Shown here: positions 33,309 through 45,149 of the stretch, piece after piece
Layout: each line of letters opens with the position of its first letter
How positions within the stretch are numbered: the stretch's first letter is position 1
Assembly: GCA_029339195.1 (NCBI GenBank)
Contig: JAPTJF010000112.1
Span: 1 to 64,000, forward strand
DNA length: 64,000 nucleotides
Source: Micractinium sp. NFX-FRZ
Taxonomy: Eukaryota > Chlorophyta > Trebouxiophyceae > Chlorellales > Chlorellaceae
Direction of reading: 5' to 3'
The notes under the pieces: generated by a model
Told to the model about the DNA's origin: nothing
Databases searched by the model: none
What the model saw: only the letters and a program-made list of their open reading frames with translations
Position numbers and translations under genes: made by a program

Positions 33309-34956
33309 CAATGCTATTATAGCAGTATTAATACTAGCCCTGGACCTACAGCTGTTCTGCATCACACGCCACTCGCACACGCACATTCGATTCAAACTGA
33401 TATGAGGAACCGCACTTGTAAACAGGCATGCCAGCAGCTGCCACTCAAGCTGGCCAAGCAGCTCACAGGCTGCGTCATGGAACATGTGACGGCGACTTGT
33501 GGTGCAGAAGAATGCACCCCTCTTCGTCTCTCTCTCTCTTCAGCTGCACTGTCTGCACGCCTGCTGTGGGGCCCAACCCTCAGCTTGCTGAAACTACCAA
33601 GTTGTGCCCCTGTGTTCTTTGAAGGCGAAAGTATGGAAGAGGGGGGAGGAGTTGGCTGGTGGGCGGCGGGCAGCGGGTCGAGTGAGTATGTGCGATGGTG
33701 CATGCATCGCTAGGGTGTGCTCAGATTGCCAACTGCTGCTGCTGCTGCTGCTGCCGCCCCTGTGTGACCATGCTGCCGTCCCTCGACACCACCCCACTCA
33801 AGGAAACCTCGCGGATAATTTTACTCCGCGGTCCTCCTTTCTATGCTGCCGTCCCTGCTGCCCCTGTGTGACCATGCTGCCATCCGTGTGTGCGGTGACG
33901 CTGCCGCCGCTGCAGAGCCGGAAGAAGGTGAGATTTGAGCCTGCAGTGAGTGGCGCCCCAGCGCTGTGCAACCACAGCGTGCCCGCTGCTGCGTCTGGTG
34001 CCAATTGGCACCTTATTACTGCACCCCTGCAATGGACCCTTTCTCGTTGGGTGGATGTCACACCGGGGGAGGCATCATGGGGGCGTGGGCACAAAGTGGG
34101 AGGCCGGAATGGTTGGGGCAAGCAGGCAGCTGCCGGAAGGCACGCTGCTCATAACAGCGGTCAGAGAAGGGCTGGAGAGTAGTAGCGGGGGCTCAGGAGG
34201 GCGTCTCAATGGGTTACGGGAGGGCAGACGGGTGGGCGCCGAGACGAGTCTAGAATCGGCGCAAGGATTTGAATGCAGCGGAGGTGGCGCTTCAAAGGGC
34301 CAGCTTGGGGTGTCTGCTGGTAGTCGGTGTGCGTGTTGTGTGTGTGGGGGGGGGATGCGTCTGTGGGAGGGGGTGTCGCCACCCCCGATCAGAGGAAGAG
34401 GCAGGGGAGCCGCTGCCGCCAGTGGCGCCGCCCGCCTGCTCGTCCCCGTCACAACCCTCCCGCCTGGGGGAAGGGCGGCAGGCTCGTGCAGGCGGGGCAG
34501 CCTACTCTTGGCTGGGGGTGCTCGGCCTGCCTGATGATCATGCACAAACCCCCTGAACACATTCTTAGCTAGACTCGCTGCAACCCATGTGCAGTGTCCC
34601 CATTGAACATCTGTATGGGTTTGTTTGAACTTGCCGCAACTCATGACCTTGAGCAGAGACCATTCAATGGGGCGGCCTTGCGCATTCACAACCTTGCTTG
34701 AATGCTCACTTGCAGACTGCTCCGTCCGGACGCTGCCTCTGTAAGTCTGCTATGGTTCTTCAGAAGCATAACGCTGCAATACAAACGCCTTGGGAAGTAC
34801 GGAAGGCATGGTTGGCTGTGGGCAATGGCGGGCGGCACGGCAGCACCGCTCAGGCACCGCCCCAGCGCGCTCAGCATTTGACCCGCCCCCTTGCCTTCCG
34901 GCCCTTCCAGACCCGGCGTCAGCAGATCCATCATCCTCGGTGTAGTAATCGAGGCC
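33309..34956. other. Intergenic region upstream of the F-box/LRR gene
   Basis: About 1.6 kb. Beyond the FMO 3'UTR no gene is recognisable. A direct repeat of CCCTGTGTGACCATGCTGCC occurs at about 33757 and 33859. ORFs across 33604-34534 are GC-driven and share no known motif. Confidence 0.35.
33417..33421 (+). terminator. TGTAA poly(A) signal, FMO
   Basis: TGTAA 108 bases past the FMO stop codon on the same strand. Confidence 0.5.
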
Positions 34957-36758
34957 ATGGCAGCTTGCCAGCCCGATCCTGCAGCTTGCGCGAGCGTCGC
35001 CTCGCTCCCAGACGACCTGCTCGTCAAGTGCTTGGCTTCAGTCAGTCAGGAGGACAGGTACGCGAATGCATCAGTCGCGAGCAACGTTGGCGTGATGGCA
35101 GTTGTGGTGCCGCTGTCTGCATCGCTGCCGCCAGCATCATATGGCCTGGCCGCTTTACTCGCTGCCCTGCCTGCCCTGCCTGGCCAGGTAGCTCATCACA
35201 ATTCCCCTGCTCCTGCACCCTTCACAGGTTCCGCAGCGCCTGCCTGGTCAGCAAGCGCTTCCGCACGGCATGCCTGCACCCCCAGCTGCTGCGCAGCCTC
35301 GACGTCGGCATGCGTGGCAGCCCGCACGTCGTGCGCCGCATGCGCTCCTTGCTGGCCTTTTTGTCGGCACATGCGGCCCACATACGCGTCCTCAAACTGG
35401 ACGCCCACTTTCCATCCGGCCTGCCCATGTTCCAGTACGAATGGAGCGAGCTGGAGACGCTCGTGGGCAGCTGCCTTGCGGTCTGCGGAGCCGCTGGCCG
35501 CCTGGAGGTGCTTCGCGTGCCCTCCACCACGCCGCTGGCCACCACCGCTTGGCTGCCGGGGCTGACGGCGCTTGCCGACCTCCACCTGAGCTGCAGCAGC
35601 CAACCTACCGTACTGCTGCAAGGCTGTAGCCGCCTGACAGCGCTGCAGTCTGCCCTGCTGGAGGGGGCACCGCTGGAGGTTGAGGCCCTGCCTCCCAACA
35701 TGGTAGAGCTCTCCCTCATCGACACCGCTGGCGCCATGCCAAGCCAGGTGGGCGGGCCGGGAGGGAGTTCTAAAGATTTAATTAAAAAAAATGAAGATTG
35801 GCACCAACAGCATCGTGATCAGCTGCCGTCTGCTCACTCCCGCACGCCTTCCTCATATGCTCAAACATCACCTTCTGGCAGCAAGGCAGGCTGTTCTCAC
35901 CCCTCTGCTCCCCTCCCCTCCCCTCCCCTCCCACCCACATCCACCCCCTCGGCAGCTGTCGCAGCTGAGCCGGCTGCAGATGCTGGAGCTGTGCAACACG
36001 CGCTATGAGCGGGACAGCATGGGGTCCTGGCCAGCCTGCCTGCCCTGGCTGAGCTGGGAGTGGAGGCCTGGCAGCCCCTGCCTGCCTGCCTGCCGGCCCT
36101 CACCCGGTTGGACCGGCTGGCTGTGCTGTCAGCCGGGCCTCCAGATGAGGAGGACCATGCCCTGCTGGAGGCAGCGTGCGCCCAGCTGACCCGGCTGACC
36201 TGCTTGGCTGTGAGCAGCCGCAGCGTGCAGCGCATGCCGCCCTCCATCACCGCCCTGCACCGCCTGCAGCGGCTGTACGTGTGTGCCGACAGGACCGCCC
36301 CGCCAGAAGAAGACCCTGGCTTCCCGCCTGACCCCCCGCCCACCAACTTTGCGCTGCCGCCGGGTGCCTGGCTGGCCGGCCTGCACCGCCTCACCCTGCC
36401 GTTTGCCGCGGTGCTCGCCAGCCTGGGTGCACTGCGCGCCGCCCCGGCGCTCCAAGTCCTCTGCTGCATGCTGCCCCTGGAGGTGGCCGATGGCGGCCAT
36501 GACCATGAGGACACCGGCGCCCGATTTGTTCACTGGCGCGCCTTCTGGGACTTTGCTGCCACCCACCCCCCGCTGCGCCGAGTGGGCCTGAGCTATGCCG
36601 GCGTTGCAGAGCTGCAGGCGGCGCCTCCCCTGGGCCCGGCGTGGGCGGAGGCAGCGGCGGAGCTGCGGTGCCGGCGGCCCGCGCTGACGGTGTGGGCTCA
36701 CCCTGAGCACGAGTGCACTGCCTGGTATGAGACGCTGAATCTTCCGATTCGTATGTGA
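34957..36758 (+). CDS. F-box protein with leucine-rich repeats (frameshifted in this sequence)
   Basis: Probable substrate adaptor of an SCF ubiquitin ligase. Exons 34957-35057, 35228-35747, and 35956-36758. The F-box is LPDDLLVKCLASVSQEDR joined across the first intron to FRSACLVSKRFRTACL, the part that would bind SKP1. Leucine-rich repeats follow: HAAHIRVLKLDAHF, GLTALADLHLS, LSQLSRLQMLELCNTRY, LPALAELGVEAW, ACLPALTRLDRLAVLS, CAQLTRLTCLAV, ITALHRLQRLYV and LAGLHRLTLPF. The repeat frame breaks at 36019-36024 (ATGGGGTCC): before it the LRR frame is one register, after it (VLASLPALAELGV) another, so one base appears missing in a G run. Either a base-call error, a polymorphism or a broken gene. 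The intact LRR pattern on both sides argues for an error or a very recent break. Ends ETLNLPIRM-stop. Confidence 0.72.
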
Positions 36759-37548
36759 CCTCATGATCGGCTCCTCCCACCTGCGTCTGCCTCTGCTTTG
36801 TCGGCACTTCACCTGCCTGCACACGTTCCCAGCCCCTGCTGCCTGCACCGGCTTCCTTCCTATCCACCATGTCGTTGCCAATTCTCCTGCCTGCTCGTGC
36901 TCTTATTCACTTCTGCCTGCGCTGCTTCCTTGCCCGCGCCGTCCTGCATCCTGCCAGCCCGGCCCCCACCTCTGCACAAGTTGACGGCTCGGCACAAGGT
37001 GGCTTATCAGGCATTGAACCCAAGTGAATTTATCTCTTGTGACTGGCTCGCCACTGCAAGCACATCCCTCTTATCTTTGACCCATCTCCTGCCTCCACCC
37101 ATACAGCACCCACCTCTGTCCCATCTCCCGCGTTGCACAACCTGTGTGTGCCTGCCCCATCCTTTTCCAACTACAGTATCAGCCTGGGTGGGCACACATG
37201 TCGTTTTGCCAACCCTGCTTAAGCGGGGCTGCCTTCACTTACACTGAGGAGTGTTGTTGTCATGCCTGTGCTGCTGCTGGATCAAGTTGCTGCTGTTGGA
37301 TCAGATGAGATCAAATCAAAGGGCAAAACCAGAAGCCACAGTGCTGGCCTGCCGCTGCCCTGCCATGCGGCGCGCAGCATGCCAAGCAAGCCATGCACTG
37401 CCAGCTATGCAGGGGGGGCCGGGGGAAGTTGGTCCTTTTTGAAAGCGCGGCCCAAGGAAAAATGGCAGTTGAGGTATCCTGCCAGGCTGGGACGTGGGAC
37501 AGTGTCGGGCATGGGACAGTGTCGGGCACCTGCCTGCACGCTCATGGC
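36759..37548. other. Convergent 3' region, F-box/LRR and DCL-like genes
   Basis: No gene recognised. It holds a 16-base direct repeat GGGACAGTGTCGGGCA at about 37497-37528 and CTG/GTTG-rich sequence at 37250-37300. Confidence 0.4.
37239..37243 (-). terminator. TGTAA poly(A) signal, DCL-like gene
   Basis: TGTAA on the minus strand about 305 bases past the stop of the DCL-like gene. Confidence 0.35.
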
Positions 37549-40054
37549 TCATGCATCCCCCCAATTCTGCGCCACGCTGCCCAGCTCAGAATCCATCCGC
37601 TGCGCGCGCCGCGCATCCGCTGCCACGCCCTGGCAGCACTTGCACTGCAGGCTGAATCGCGCGTTGCGGCGGTGGTAGTCCACCCAGCCGCGCGCCCACG
37701 CCGCCTCTGGCTGCGGCCGCTGCCGGAACATGGCCTGCTGGGTGGCGGGGTCCCGTTCAAACTTCATGGGCGGGGGGGCCAGCCCCTCGCTCTCGCGGTA
37801 CGCGTGCACCAGCTTGCTGCAGGGGGAGGGAGGGGTGTGCATTTCAGGCGGGGGCTGTGCCTTGGGAGGGCCCACCGTGTGCTGGCTACCAGGTGAGGGT
37901 TAGCACGAGTACAAGTGCACTCTATTGCCCCCACCCAACCCAACCCCACCCTCACGCCAACCAAAGGGCCAGCCGCGGCGGTGAATCAGAAGCTGCTGCT
38001 GCTGCTGCTGCTTAAGTTTGAGGGCAGAACACCGCAACTCAGTGCACAATTGTGACGCGCCCCCATCCCAGTTCCCATCTCGCAGCCCCTCCCTCCCCCA
38101 CCTGAGGGGCCAGCCTTGATAGGCGAGCTCGACCTTGAAGTCCAGTCCACAGCGCTCGCACAGCAGCGCGCCCGAGGGGCTGCGCCGCGCATTGCTGGCC
38201 GCCGCCGCCGCCGCCGCCGCCACCTGCCCCTGCACCGCGTGAGCGCACGCCTCCAGCAGCTGCGCCCGCCGGTTATTCTTGGGCGGCAGCCTGCAACAGG
38301 AGGAGGCATGGGGTGGGGGGGGAGGTTCAGGGGTGTGCGCGGAGCAGCAGTAGGGCGGACGGACGAGCACAAAGGGACTCTGGAGGTGTCTCCAGTTGCC
38401 CCCAACAGGCTGCACAGCGAGACGGGTGCAGCACGCACTGCCCATGCACTGCACTGCCTTCCCTTGCTGCCGCCTCACGTCTTGCCGCCTGCCCGCCCCT
38501 CTCCTGCCGCCGTCCATCACCTGCCTCATTGCTGGTCGGCAGATCAAAACCAACACTCTGGGGCCCCCACCTCCACTCTGGGGCCCACCTGGTGGCCTTG
38601 AGCAGGGAGAAGTCGTCCCGCACGCCGCGCGCATCCTCATACTGAAACTCGCAGCCCATCCCCCTGCAACAGTGCGCACACAGAGAGACACCAGGAGGGG
38701 CCGGAAAACAGGGTCAAGCTGCGGAGGGCAGGCAGGGCATGGCGGGGCGGGGTGCGGCACGCAAGGACGCAAACGCAGGTTGCAGATTGACTGGAGAGCA
38801 TGCTGCCACAGCCGCCCGCAGCCAAAATGCCACCGCCTTGGCTGCGTGCTCCTGGCCCCCGCCCCTGCAGGGTCCCTCTGCAGGGGGCAGGCTCACCCAA
38901 GCACGTAGGGGTTGCGCACGACGTAGAAGGAGGAGATGGGCTCCACCACCTTCACGCCATACTGCGGGTGCAGGCGGAACACGGCCTGCGGACAGGGGGC
39001 AGCGGGGCGGGGGCACCAGCGGGCACTCCAGTGAGCCCACGTCGCCTGCTCAGCCATCCGTCCATTTCAATTGTGCGGAGCAGCAACGCGCGGGGTGGAA
39101 TGCAGGGCGGCCACGTGTGCAGCATGGGATGAGCAAACAGCAGGAGGGGCATAGCAGCCAGGCGAAGCGGGCCTCGGGCAGGCTGGGCAGGCACGGCGCC
39201 TACTGCCAGGCCGGACTGGGGCAGGGCACAGAGGCACAGCACTACCCACAACAACGCACCTGGATTGTGTTAAAGTGCTTGGAGCCACGCGGTACCGCCA
39301 CCTCCTCAGCCTCGCCCAGCAGGGAGCGCTGCAGTATGCGCATGTGGAAGCGCACATCTAGCAAGTTGTGGTACCGCCGTCCCGCCAGCACCACCGGGCC
39401 GTCGTCCTCGTACCGCTGCTTCCGCCACCGCTGCTGGCCCTGAGGCGCTGCCTGCTGCTGCGCCTCCTGCACCTGCTGCTGCCCTGGCTGCTGAGCCTGC
39501 TGCTCCTGTGCCTGCTCCTGCCCCTCACCCTGCTGCTGCGCTGCCTGCCACTTTGGCTTGCGCCACCGCCGCCGCTGCTTCTTCTGCGCCGCCTGCTGCT
39601 CATCCCCACTGCATGCTCCTTGATCCTCGATGGGGCTACCTTCTGGCCTGCTGCCATTGACTGCGGGCCCCTGGCCTGGCAGAGGGGAATTAGAGGAGAG
39701 CACTACTTCGTCGCCACTTTCGGTTGGCGCGGGGGCTGCGCCGTCCCACTGCTCGCCCTCCAGCGCAGAGCTGTCGCCGCTGCTGTTCAGCCGCTCGGCT
39801 GTGTCAGCCTGCGCTGCTACACTCTCACCAACAAGCGCCACCTGTCCGCCGGGGCCTGGTCCAGGCGCTGCTGCTGCTTGGAGGCCTGGTGGGCGGTGGG
39901 TGGGCTGCCGCCGCACCGCTGCAGAGGACGGCCCTACTGCAGGCGCCCAGCGCCAGCGCTGCCAACACCGTGGCGCTGCCGGGTTCACCGCTGTTCCACG
40001 GGGGAAGGTAACCAGCTGAAGGGCGGCCTGCCCTGCGGCTAAGGCCAGCGCCAT
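37549..40054 (-). CDS. Putative plastid protein with a DCL-like (DUF3223-like) region
   Basis: Five exons, about 471 residues, all phases closed: 39260-40054, 38897-38985, 38589-38663, 38102-38290, 37549-37816. The N-terminus (MALALAAGQAALQLVTFPRG, then Ala/Arg/Pro-rich) looks like a transit peptide, followed by about 180 residues rich in Gln, Glu and Ser. The conserved core starts at RYHNLLDVRFHMRIL and runs through AVFRLHPQYGVKVVEPISSF, YVVRNPYVLG and CEFQYEDARGVRDDFSLLKA. Spacing and the HP...G...F.VVR...DFS pattern resemble DCL/DUF3223, a plastid rRNA-maturation family; this is my inference from pattern alone. After a poly-Ala stretch come two Cys pairs (LLCERCGLDF and LQCKCCQ) that could bind zinc, which DCL itself does not have, and a basic, aromatic tail. 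Could equally be an unrelated algal family. Confidence 0.6.
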
Positions 40055-40657
40055 TGGCTTGCACGTGCTCTCGGCCCCTCCGGATGAATTTGCGCAACGA
40101 TCCAAAAGGTTGCAGGACGAGGGACGCCCTCGATCGGAGAAGTCTGCCGTGAAATGCCAGAGCGCAGCACAGGGCAGCACAGCAATGGCACGTCCCCTGT
40201 AGACAGCCTGTGAGACATGGGCGAACACATAAGGGTGCCTGTCGGAACGGTGAGAGGGATGAGCCTTGACTTCGCGACGCCATGCATGGTTCTGTTTTGC
40301 TCGTGTTGACACTCTGCATACCCTGCCTTCGCTGTGCGTCTCCGGTAGGCAGCGCGAGTTTCCAGGACGTATGCCGGTGCTGCCAAGCTGCCTCTTGCGG
40401 GTGCTGCTGCCACGTGCCGCCGCTGCCGCCGCTGCCCGCTTCCCGCCCTACCGCACCACCACTGCCTTTTCGTGCCTGCCTGCAGGAGCCATTCACCGTT
40501 ACACACCAGGGTGATCAGCAGGGACGCCAGCAAGCTTGACAGGAACCGCCCTACCTGCAGGCACAGCGCTTGCCTTCCTTCCTTTCCGTTGCATTGCGGA
40601 GCACTCGTCCAGTCGTTTTTGTGAAGAAGCAGCCAGGCAGGCAGGCAGGACCACGGG
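40055..40657. promoter_or_regulatory. Divergent promoter region, DCL-like (-) and F-box/beta-helix (+)
   Basis: About 600 bases between two start codons on opposite strands. An in-frame extension of the DCL-like ORF up to 40312 is possible, but its sequence is not conserved-looking and 40054 starts a better transit peptide. No clear core promoter motif. Confidence 0.4.
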
Positions 40658-43110
40658 ATGCCGCCTGCCAACCAGCAGCCGCTGCTGCTCGACCTGCACG
40701 ATGGCGTGCTGCAAAACATTGTGAGCCGGCTGGGCATTGCCCGACGGACGGTCATGCTGGGTGAGTCGTGCGCTGCTGCCCGCCATGCTGCCTGCGTCTT
40801 GCAACTGTTGATGTTGTCCTTGCAGCCATTACACCTGCCTCTGCTGTCCATGGGGGCATCATTCCGCCCAGCGCACCGCTGCCAACCTGTCCCCTCCCTG
40901 CGCGTGCCCCTGCCTGCAGTGTGCCGGCGGCTGCGGGATTTGGCGCAGGGTGCTGTGCACTCGCACCAGCGGCCTGGCATGTCTGTGCAGGACGCAATAG
41001 AGGCGGCAGAGGCGGGGGACACGTTGCACCTGCTGCCTGGCTTCTTCAAGGCAAGCTTGGGCTGCACGCCATGCTTCAGACGTGCCGCCAGCCTCCACAC
41101 ACCTGCCGCTTGCCACTGCTGTGCTCGCCGCCTGGGATTCCCGCCTGTCACGGCCGCTGCCGCTGCGAGGCACGCCACCCTGGGTGCTGCTGCTCCCCCT
41201 GCCCCCGCTGCACACCGCATGTACTATGCACTCTGGGCATTGCTAATGCCCCGCTTACTGTTGCAGGAGCGCTGCTGCTGACAGGGTTGCTGCACCTCCT
41301 CCGCCCTGCGCATGCACTGACCCCACAGCCGCCCACCCACCACTGCACCCCCCACATTCCACACCCCGCAGGAGGCGCTGCTGCTGAAGAAGCCGCTACA
41401 CCTGACCTGCGACGTCGGGCAGGCGCGCATCCTCAGCCCCGCCCGGTTTGCAGTCATGGTCAACGCCCGCGGCTGCCTGCTGGAAAACCTGGTGCTCAAG
41501 TCGCATCAGGCGAGCCTGCATCACACCCTGTCCTGCAGTCCTGCAGCTGCTGGACAATCGTGTGTTAGGGTGCTTGGAAGGTCGGCTGTGGGGCGCCACA
41601 GCCAAGACAAGTCCGTGCCCGCCCCTGCACCCCGCCATCACGCGCACCACGTCTGGCTGCCTCCACCTGCCCACCCGCCTGCCCACTTCTGAATGTAATG
41701 CAGATTGACGAGTCCGTATTCTATTTAGTGGAGTACGGCCCCCTCTGCTCCCACATCCGCATGCGGCACTGCGAGGTGCTGCAGGGCAGCTTTGTGGGGA
41801 TCCAGGATCTCAAGGTGAGGCGGCGGGGGGCTTGGGAGGGGAGGCTGGGGGCAGTGGCGGTGTGCGTGGAGTGGGGTGGCTGGGTAGCTTTGAGTGGGGG
41901 GTCAGGCCCTCAAGGCGAGGCGGCGCGGGGAAGGGAGGGGAGGCTGTGGGCAGGGATAGTGTTGATGGAGTGGGGTGGTTGCGGGGCTGCTTTGTGGTGG
42001 GGCAGGAATTGTGGCAGGTGGGCAGTTGTGGAATTGGTATTGCTGGGGTGTAGCACGCCGAGCAACCGCTTGAGCTTGCACAGGTGCCAGGAATGGGACA
42101 GGTGCAAGGACGCAATGGAGCCCCGGTGAACTCAGCACAGCATGTGCCACACCAGAGCGGCTGCCTCCTGCACCAACCTGGGGCTGAAGCGCTGCCCGCC
42201 GCATGTGGGCCTGCCCCTCCCTCGTGGCTCTCAAGTCACGCACTCCCTACACCCTGCGCTCCCCCCTCCTCCCCCCCGTTCCCCCTTGCACAGGGCCCCA
42301 ACACATACCTGGGGCTTGAGCACTGCCTGCTGCACGTGGGCCTGTCCCTGATGAGGGGGCGCACCGAGCTGACGGACTGTACCATAAAGTGCACGGGGGA
42401 CAGCCTGTACTCCTACCCCAACTCAACGCTCGTCATGCGCAGGCAAGCAGGCAGGGCAACAGGTGCAGGTGCTGCGTAAGATCGGGACTGCAGCAGCACA
42501 TACGCACAGGCGGGGCCGGCGGGGGCAGCTGGGGAGCCGGCAGGCAGGGCGACAAGGCGGGGTGCTGCGCCCAAGGCAGCCACCTTGGCGACCCCTCTGC
42601 TTCTTTCCATCACCAGCGGCCATCCCACCATTGCACCACTCACTTCACGCATGCACACCTGTTATGTCTGCCGCAGGTGCCGCTTCATAGACATCAACGA
42701 CCCAATCACGATTGAGTCACACACCGCGCTGGTGGAGGGCTGCCAGGTGGGCGGGGCGCCGTGCCAGCTGGCGGGCGTGCCTCCTGGCCTTCATGCCCTG
42801 CCGGCCTCCCAAACTCACACTGGCGATTTGAGGCTGTGGCTGTGTGGCTGTGGCTGTCTTACTCGTGTTGTTTCCCTCTGTTTTCACGTCCGCAGGTGTG
42901 GGCCTACGACCGCGGCCCCATCTGCCTCACCGACTCAAACCTCCCGCCCGACATGCTGGAGGCGGCGGTCAACGAGAGGCTGCTGTATCTGGAGGTGGGG
43001 CCGCACCCTGCCCGCCTGCCTGCCTGCATGCCTGCTTGCTTGCCCGCTTGCTTGCTTGCCTGCCTGCATGCCTGCTTGCTTGCCCGCTTGCTTGCTTGCC
43101 TGCCTGCTTG

Positions 43111-43146
<36 letters not shown>

Positions 43147-45149
43147 CTTGCTTGCCCGCTTGCTTGCGTGCTTGCGTGCGTGCTTGCTTGCTTGCTTGCT
43201 TGCGTGCTTGCCTGCTCTGCTCTGCCTGCCTGCCCGCCTGCCTGCTTGCTTGCCCGCTTGCTTGCGTGCTTGCTTGCCTGCCTGCCTGCTTGCCTGCCTG
43301 TCTGCCTGCCTGCTTGTTGAGTGTCACTCACTCTTGGTGTGAAGGTGGCTTGTATTTGGGCAAGCAGCGGTTGCTGCACACGTGGAGGCGGTCATCCCTG
43401 CTCCGCTGCCTGTGTATTCTCCGCCCCTGTTTTTTCGTTGGTGCCCACGGACTGTGCTGGGCGCGTGCTGCTGCGCCTCATGCTGGCAACCCGCTTGTGG
43501 GCGTCCACGCAGCGCAGCTGGTGCAGTGCCCTTTCAGTCGTCCAGCACATGCACCTCCGCCTGCTTGCTCACCCTCCCACCTGCCCTCCCACCTGCAGGA
43601 GCAACCGCCGGAGAATGTGTGGGTAGTGGTGCCTCGCTGGCCGGAGGAGGGCGTGCGCGCTGTGGGGCGGCGGGCCAGCGAGGCGCAGCGTGCGGCGGTG
43701 GAGCGGGGGGAGCTGATTCAAGGGCATGTCGTGATGTGGGGCAACACGGCGTTTGAGAGCCGCAGCCAGCAGGGGATCACGGCGCAACAGGAGGAAGTGC
43801 GGCGGGAGGTGAGCGGGCACGAAGGGGCCAGGTGAAGAAGCATCGGGCACACATATATACAACCAGGCATTCTTGTTCGCTGGTGCTGTCTTTGCCGGTT
43901 CACGTGCATTTTGCTCCCACGCCCAGACGGGCAGCCACCTCACCTCCCGTTCCCACCGCTCCGGCCCCCACACAGGCGCGTGCGCTGATGGCGGAGATGC
44001 AGCGCGGCGCGGACGAAGAAAACGGCTTGGACCCCGATTCTGAGTTTTCTATTGGCAATTCTGTGGAGTATCCGGAGTCGGATGACAGCATGGGGGACGG
44101 GCATGTGAGTGGGGCGGGCGTGTGTGTGAGTGGGCGGGGTGGGGCGGGAGCGCCAGATGCGTTGGGTGGCAGCAGGGACGCCTGGTAGCCAGCAGCCGTG
44201 ATGTGCATGGGTCGCTACCGGTGGCACGCTATGCGGGCACATGTATCGGAGCCGTCTACGGGCCCTCCCTGCTGCCACCCCATGCTGCACGCCACGGCTG
44301 CACCGGGCGCCCGCCACAGTGATTGCCCATCCCGCCTGTCCCCCCACCCACCAGAGGCCCTCCTGCCCACGCCTCACTCACACATACCTTGCAGCTCTCC
44401 TGGCTGGGCTGCAGCGTGGCCCCGACTGCCACGTCTTATCTCATGCATACACCTGACAGGTATCTGCCGTGCCGCCACCCTGGCTGGTCCCCTGCTGCAG
44501 GACGATGACGAGGACTGGGACAGCGACAGCGACTTGGAGGGCGACCTGGGGCCAGCCTTCCTGCACCCCCCCGGCGACGACGCCCAGGTCATCGACCTCC
44601 TCACCTCGGATGACGATTTCGATGACGAGGACGACCTGCTGGGCAGCGACGACAGCAGCTTCAGCAGCGGCAGCAGCTCGGATGAGGAAGGGGACGGCGG
44701 CAGCGGCGGCGGCGGCGCGGTGGGCGGCGCCCCAGCGCCGCTGCCAGCAGAGCTGCCCTTTGATGTCGCCTCCACCTCCTCTTCGTCGTCGTCCTCAGAG
44801 GACGATGAGGAGGGGGAGAGGGGCGCCGGCGCGCGGCGGAGAGGCGGGCCCCGTGGCCCCGCGGCAGGCAGCGGCGACGACGGCAGCACCAGCAGCGGCA
44901 GCCAAGGGGTGCCCGGGGCCGGCAGCGACAACCACACCTCCTCCTCCTCAGGTCGGTTGGTGGATTGGTTGGTTTAGTACTAGTGTTATCCAAGCACGTT
45001 GCTGTTTCTTGGCTGCTCTTTCCCTGGCTGGCCTGGGGCGGAAGCTGGGCGTGCCTGCACCATAGCAGCCGCCAGGGCATGGGCTGCTGCTCACTCCACC
45101 CCCCCACCCACCGCCCCCTCTTGCCGCAGATGGTAGCGATGCAGAGTAG
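40658..45149 (+). CDS. F-box-like protein with right-handed beta-helix and acidic Ser-rich tail
   Basis: Eleven exons, about 536 residues: 40658-40760, 40920-41050, 41372-41509, 41704-41814, 42294-42442, 42677-42746, 42896-42994, 43599-43808, 43976-44104, 44501-44951, 45130-45149. An F-box-like N-terminus (LLLDLHDGVLQNIVSRLG ... VCRRLRDLAQGAV) precedes SVQDAIEAAEAGDTLHLLPG, the classic opening of a right-handed parallel beta-helix, then coils such as PLHLTCDVGQARILS, GCLLENLVLKS, IRMRHCEVLQGSFVGI, LGLEHCLLHVGLSLM and LTDCTIKC. This layout resembles FBXO11 ubiquitin-ligase adaptors. The C-terminal about 200 residues are acidic and Ser-rich (DDDEDWDSDSDLEGDLG, DDDFDDEDDLLGSDD), with no known domain. 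Introns 41051-41371 and 42443-42676 require GC donors (AG|GCAAGC), and 41510-41703 most likely does (CAG|GCGAGC). No canonical donor keeps the frame at the first two. Confidence 0.75.
43009..43318 (+). repeat. TGCC/TTGC tetranucleotide array
   Basis: About 310 bases of degenerate 4-base repeats (GCCT, GCTT, GCCC, GCGT) inside intron 42995-43598 of the F-box/beta-helix gene. It produces long spurious Leu/Ala/Cys and Gln/Ala/Ser ORFs on both strands. Confidence 0.9.

Noticed and set aside
41500..41580. Alternative GT donor (AGG|GTGCTTGG, about 41570) for the third intron of the F-box/beta-helix gene
   Set aside because: It keeps phase but adds about 20 residues unlike beta-helix coils; the GC donor at 41510 gives a cleaner join. 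Kept as an open alternative.
41815..42080. Possible extra exon in the F-box/beta-helix gene
   Set aside because: The stretch is an imperfect direct duplication of G-rich intron sequence (about 95-base unit) and breaks the beta-helix pattern.
42585..43835. Long Cys/Leu/Ala ORFs and the Gln/Ala/Ser ORFs opposite them
   Set aside because: Produced by the TGCC/TTGC intronic array, which has a period of four and so keeps several frames open; real exons flank it.
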